A DNA stretch of 52,408 bases from Luteimonas kalidii (GTDB lineage Bacteria > Pseudomonadota > Gammaproteobacteria > Xanthomonadales > Xanthomonadaceae): the NCBI RefSeq assembly GCF_029887935.1, contig NZ_JARXRO010000016.1:1-52408 (forward strand), in the 5' to 3' direction. A program made the position numbers and the translations under genes. The notes under the pieces were generated by a model. That model had not been told where the DNA came from. It was given only the letters and a program-made list of their open reading frames with translations, and did no database searches. Of this stretch, positions 49,157 to 52,408 are shown piece by piece; within the stretch, counting starts at the first letter, position 1, and each line of letters begins with the position of its first letter.

Positions 49157-49815
49157 TGGCCAGGCCCGCGTGGACACTCGCCTGCCTGGCGCTGCTGCTC
49201 GCCGGAAGTGCGGTGCCGGCGCAGGACGCCAGCACGATCTACCGCTGCACCGCGGCCGATGGCGAGGTGACGATCCAGAACGGCACGCCGTGCCCGGCCG
49301 GCGCCCGGCAGGAAATCCGCCAGGTCGATGCCCTGCCCACCCGCCCCCCGCCGCCCACCGCCGGCGGGCTGACGGTGGTCGAGGAGCCCGCCTACGTCCC
49401 GCCTCCGCTCTCCAGCTTCGTGCAGGTGGCCGGGCCGCAGGACGAACCGATCACCGGCCCGCCGCGACCTGCCTTGCCCGCGGCCGCGCGGATCCCTCCG
49501 GCCGACCGGCTGCCGCCGCCACCGATCTTCCGGTGCGAAACCTGGGACAACGACAGCTACGTCAGCGAGGATCCCGCACCCAAGCCGCGCTGCGTGCGGC
49601 TGGACACCGCCGGCGTGGGCCAGGCATGCGAGAACAAGTACGACCTGTGCGCGCGGATCGGCGACCGGGATGCCTGCGACGGATGGAAACAGCGCCAGCG
49701 CGAAATCGAATCGGGCTGGCGCCACGCGCGCGGGCAGGACAAGCCCGCGCTGCAGGAGGAGTTCGCACGGGTGACGAAGATCCTCACCGACTCCACCTGC
49801 GCGTTGCCGCCCTGA
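49156..49815 (+). CDS. DUF4124 family exported protein, second of a tandem pair
   Basis: The product is 219 aa from ATG 49156 (MARPAWTLACLALLLAGSAV), with a signal peptide ending VPAQ. The DUF4124 pattern STIYRCTAADGEVTIQNGTP-C parallels the upstream gene. A Pro-rich middle is followed by FRCETWDNDSYVSEDPAPK, then CENKYDLCARIGDRDACDG and an Arg-rich end with a last Cys. Shared DUF4124 start and similar layout suggest duplication followed by divergence. Role unknown. Confidence 0.72.
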   Translation: MARPAWTLACLALLLAGSAVPAQDASTIYRCTAADGEVTIQNGTPCPAGARQEIRQVDALPTRPPPPTAGGLTVVEEPAYVPPPLSSFVQVAGPQDEPITGPPRPALPAAARIPPADRLPPPPIFRCETWDNDSYVSEDPAPKPRCVRLDTAGVGQACENKYDLCARIGDRDACDGWKQRQREIESGWRHARGQDKPALQEEFARVTKILTDSTCALPP

Positions 49816-49821
49816 GCGTGC

Positions 49822-50256
49822 TCAGGCGTCGAACGTGATGTGCACCGAGTCCGCGCTGCGCTGCGCCGGTCCGTGGTGGACTGCTTCGACGTTGTTGCCG
49901 TCCGGATCCAGCACGAACGCGGCGTAGTAGCCCGGATGGTAGGGCCGCTCGCCCGGGGCGCCGTGGTCGCGCCCGCCGTGCGCGAGCGCCGCGGCGTGGA
50001 AAGCCTCCACCGCCGCCCGGTCGCGCGCCTGGAACGCGAAATGGTGGCGTCCGGTGAGTTCGCCCGCCGCCGCCTCGCTGTCGGCGCTGGAGACGAACAG
50101 TTCGTCGGCCCAGAACCAGTCCTCGCCCCCGCCGCCCATCGGGATGCCGAGCGCCGCCAGCACCGCCTCGTAGAAGCGCCGGCTGGCCGCGACGTCGCGC
50201 ACCACCAGGTGCAGGTGGTCGATCAGGCGACCACGATGGAGTTCCTGCGTGTCCAT
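49822..50256 (-). CDS. VOC (glyoxalase/bleomycin-resistance fold) family protein
   Basis: The product is 144 aa from ATG 50256, with GGGAGGAG upstream. Two beta-alpha-beta-beta-beta halves are visible: DHLHLVVRDVAASRRFYEAV and HHFAFQARDRAAVEAFHAAA, ending AFVLDPDGNNVEAVHHG. Candidate metal ligands are the His in DHLHLV, the His in HHFAF and the Glu in VEAVHH. The substrate cannot be guessed; members include lyases, dioxygenases and resistance proteins. It lies between the DUF4124 pair and an SDR gene. Confidence 0.88.
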   Translation of the reverse strand: MDTQELHRGRLIDHLHLVVRDVAASRRFYEAVLAALGIPMGGGGEDWFWADELFVSSADSEAAAGELTGRHHFAFQARDRAAVEAFHAAALAHGGRDHGAPGERPYHPGYYAAFVLDPDGNNVEAVHHGPAQRSADSVHITFDA

Positions 50257-50378
50257 TGCCACTCCTCCCGCTGGATGGCCGGGACCGTAGCCGGCGAAGC
50301 GTGCGGCACCCGTGAAAGACAAGACATGATCGACCGGTCTCCGGATGGTTCGCGATACCCCTCCCGCGAGGCTGCGTT

Positions 50379-51155
50379 CTAGAACCCGTAGCGCAGGAAC
50401 CCGCCGTCGACCGCAATGCACTCGCCGGTGATGTAGGCCGCCGCCGGCAGGCACAGGAAGGCGACCGCCGCGGCGACCTCCTCCGGCTCGCCGATCCTGC
50501 CCATGGGCGTGCGCAGCAGCACTTCGTCCAGGTAGTCGGGGTCGGACAGCTTGCCCGAGGTGCGACGCGTGCGGATGTACCAAGGCGCGACCGCGTTCAC
50601 GCGCACGCCGTCCTCGGCCCACTCGACCGCGAGGTTGCGCGTCATCTGGTGCATCGCGGCCTTGCTCATGCCGTAGGGCGCGCCGCTGCGCACGTGGGTG
50701 ATGCCCGACACGCTGCCGACGTTGACGATGCACGAGGCCGGGTGCTGCGTAAGCAGCGGGTGGGCGTAGCGGCACAGTTCGAATGCGCTGAACACGTTGA
50801 CCTCGAAGATCTCCCGCCACTCGTCCTCTTCGTAGTCGTTGGCGCCGCGGGTGAGGTTGCCGCCGGCGTTGTTGACCAGGATGTTCAGGCCCTCGCCCTG
50901 GTCCTCGACCCAGTCAAGCACTTCGCGCCGCTGTTCGTCGTCGGATACGTCGCCGATGAAGGCGCGCACGTCGCCGGCGGGAAATTCGTCGGCCAGTTCG
51001 TCGCGCGCGGCCTCGAGCGCGTCGCCGTTGCGCGCCACCACCAGCACGGTGGCGCCGAAGCCGAGCAGCTCGCGCGCGATGGCGTGGCCGATGCCGGCGC
51101 TTCCGCCGGTGACGAGTGCGAGCTGTCCATCCAGGCGCCAGCGGTGCGGGTCCAT
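50379..51155 (-). CDS. Short-chain dehydrogenase/reductase
   Basis: The product is 258 aa from ATG 51155 ([20 protein letters not shown]). Cofactor motif TGGSAGIG, then [11 protein letters not shown]. The catalytic Ser-Tyr-Lys set is in [20 protein letters not shown] (Y-x3-K), and the end [13 protein letters not shown] closes the substrate lid. NAD(P)-dependent oxidoreductase resembling tropinone-reductase-like SDRs; the substrate is unknown. It lies next to a pectin-related esterase, but no pathway can be assigned. Confidence 0.92.
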   Translation of the reverse strand: MDPHRWRLDGQLALVTGGSAGIGHAIARELLGFGATVLVVARNGDALEAARDELADEFPAGDVRAFIGDVSDDEQRREVLDWVEDQGEGLNILVNNAGGNLTRGANDYEEDEWREIFEVNVFSAFELCRYAHPLLTQHPASCIVNVGSVSGITHVRSGAPYGMSKAAMHQMTRNLAVEWAEDGVRVNAVAPWYIRTRRTSGKLSDPDYLDEVLLRTPMGRIGEPEEVAAAVAFLCLPAAAYITGECIAVDGGFLRYGF

Positions 51156-51323
51156 TTTCGCGTCCAAGACCGGGTTAGGCCTAGGATAGCGCCCGCCCGG
51201 TCGCGGGGAGCCGCCGTGTACCGGATCGCCACGTCCATCGCGCTCGCCGCCGTCCGGCGGCGCGTCGCCCGGCGCATTCCCGTGGGGCCCGCTTCGCCGA
51301 CGTCCGCCCGAGCCCCGGGCCAC

Positions 51324-52408
51324 TCAGGGCGTACGCGAGGCCTCGTCGAACACGATGAAGATCACCAGGTCCTGTTCGCCGAGCTGGCGCAGTCCGTGGC
51401 GGTCGCCATTGCGCGTGAGGATCGCATCGCCGGGCCCCACCTCGCGCACGGCGCCGTTGAGCATCAGTTCCCCCCGCCCGGACAGCACGTAGTAGATCTC
51501 GTCCTTGTCGTTGACGTGGTCGCCGATGGTCGCGCCCGGATGCAGCGCACGCTTGCGGAAGACCAGCGGCAACCCCGTGGCGTCGGCGAAGAAGGGATAG
51601 GCGGTGGTGGTGCCTTCTCCTTCGTGGGGGCCCGGCTGGACGGTGGCGATCGTGCGCTCGTCCACCACGGCGGAGGGCGACACCGCGGGCGTCGCAGAAA
51701 CTGGAATCGCCGCGCAATCACCTGGTCTGACCGGCCGCACCGGTGCACCGGCGTCGGCCGAACGCCAGCCGGCCGCCACCAGGCAGGCGATCGCCTGCGC
51801 ACCGGCCGCGCTGAAATGGGTGTCGTCGCGCTGACCCTGCGCCGGCACGTGCATGAAGTACGGCCTGGACGCCGCGTCGCCCAGGCCGCGCAACCAGTCC
51901 ATGCTCAGCGTGTTGAGGTCGACCAGGGCGACGCCTTGGCGCGCCGCGAGGTCGCGCACGGCCTGCGGAAACGGGCCGTGGGTGTCGAGTAGCTGGCCGC
52001 CGTCGAACTTGCGCCGGGCCACCGGAGTCACCAGCACCGGTGTGGCGCCGCGTTCGAGCGCCAGGTCGACGTAGCGCATCAGCCAGGCCGGATAAGCGGT
52101 TCCGGGATCGCTGTAGCGCGCCGGATCCTCCACCTTCGCATCGTTGTGGCCGAACTGCACCAGCAACACGTCTCCTGCGCGCAGGTCCCGCGCAATCGCC
52201 GCGAGCCAGCCCTGTTCGATGAAACTGCGCGCGCTACGTCCACTCTGCGCGTGGTTGCGCACCTCCCAGCCGTCCGCCAGCCAAGGCTGCAGCCGCATTC
52301 CCCAGCCTTCGCGCGGGGCGCGTTCAGCCGGATACGCGCTGGCCGTGGAATCGCCGGCAATGAACACCCGGCGCGGTCCGGCGGCGTGTGCCGTCGCGAC
52401 CGCGCACG
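51324..52408 (-). CDS. Rhamnogalacturonan acetylesterase-like SGNH hydrolase fused to a cupin (5' end off the edge)
   Basis: The gene is incomplete at the right edge. The visible start is C-A-V-A-T-A-H-A-A-G-P-R-R-V-F-I-A-G-D-S, reading like the end of a signal peptide (AHA site) running into the GDST block I, so the true start lies outside the window. SGNH blocks: GDSTAS, the Gly block in NHAQSGRSARSF, QFGHNDAK and the D-x2-H in DDTHFS. This is the rhamnogalacturonan/polysaccharide acetylesterase type. After ~residue 240 a second domain is a cupin: LHPGATIGDHVNDKDEIYYV and GELMLNGAVREVGPGDAIL. The fusion may couple deacetylation to sugar binding or turnover. Confidence 0.85.
   Translation of the reverse strand, partial: CAVATAHAAGPRRVFIAGDSTASAYPAERAPREGWGMRLQPWLADGWEVRNHAQSGRSARSFIEQGWLAAIARDLRAGDVLLVQFGHNDAKVEDPARYSDPGTAYPAWLMRYVDLALERGATPVLVTPVARRKFDGGQLLDTHGPFPQAVRDLAARQGVALVDLNTLSMDWLRGLGDAASRPYFMHVPAQGQRDDTHFSAAGAQAIACLVAAGWRSADAGAPVRPVRPGDCAAIPVSATPAVSPSAVVDERTIATVQPGPHEGEGTTTAYPFFADATGLPLVFRKRALHPGATIGDHVNDKDEIYYVLSGRGELMLNGAVREVGPGDAILTRNGDRHGLRQLGEQDLVIFIVFDEASRTP

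Overview
The window looks like chromosome from a high-GC gammaproteobacterium of the Xanthomonadaceae/Lysobacteraceae (Lysobacter, Luteimonas or a near relative). The evidence is the very GC-rich codon use from 21.3 kb onward, the conserved blocks def-fmt-rsmB and (LysM gene)-dprA-smg-topA-tsaC, the acidic-insert RpoD, and gltB-gltD. It has two parts: an accessory island of about 21 kb on the left, and core chromosome on the right.

LEFT PART (about 285-21245): a tRNA-anchored integrative island. A P4-type tyrosine integrase (19854-21068) lies next to the 3' end of a tRNA-Ile2(CAU) gene (21246-21321), the usual attachment arrangement. Near position 285 there is a one-base-imperfect copy of the last 15 nt of that tRNA. 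It lies just after the end of a GC-rich, core-like Nei/Fpg glycosylase remnant that is cut by an IS end (1-90). Short GACTCRC heptamers occur near both island ends. I infer that the whole island may be inside this window. From the integrase leftwards almost every gene is on the minus strand. First comes a replication module: small regulators, an AlpA/Xis-like HTH protein, a CHC2 primase zinc-finger protein, a TOPRIM+RecA-like helicase, and then an array of ATTCCGCC repeats that looks like an iteron origin. Then comes cargo: several frameshifted small genes; a Fic protein with a 60-aa companion and a 243-aa protein of unknown function; a complete SRAP (HMCES/YedK) protein leading a string of overlapping small genes; a 1565-aa exported Rhs protein with an unrecognised C-terminal toxin and overlapping immunity gene; an SH3 protein; an exported protein made of five ~55-aa repeats; and an RES-domain protein paired with a truncated SRAP that lacks its catalytic Cys2. 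No capsid, terminase or conjugation genes are visible. It resembles a phage-satellite or plasmid-like island carrying toxin and defence cargo.

RIGHT PART (21246-52408): core genome. In order: a small Ala-rich lipoprotein, rpoD, dtd, an LpxL-type acyltransferase with two PH-domain membrane proteins (translationally coupled), three glycosyltransferases (GT4, GT9, GT2), rsmB-fmt-def on the minus strand, and, divergently, a LysM protein, dprA, smg, a pilin-like protein, a GYF+RDD membrane protein, topA and tsaC. These are followed by gltB-gltD, two tandem DUF4124 proteins, a VOC protein, an SDR, and the 3' part of an exported rhamnogalacturonan-acetylesterase-like SGNH hydrolase fused to a cupin. 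The last gene runs off the right edge.

The likeliest undescribed biology is in the island: the Rhs toxin/immunity pair with a G10 tract abutting its start codon, the Fic/60-aa/243-aa cluster, the RES plus inactive-SRAP pair, and the iteron-like origin beside the helicase-primase module.
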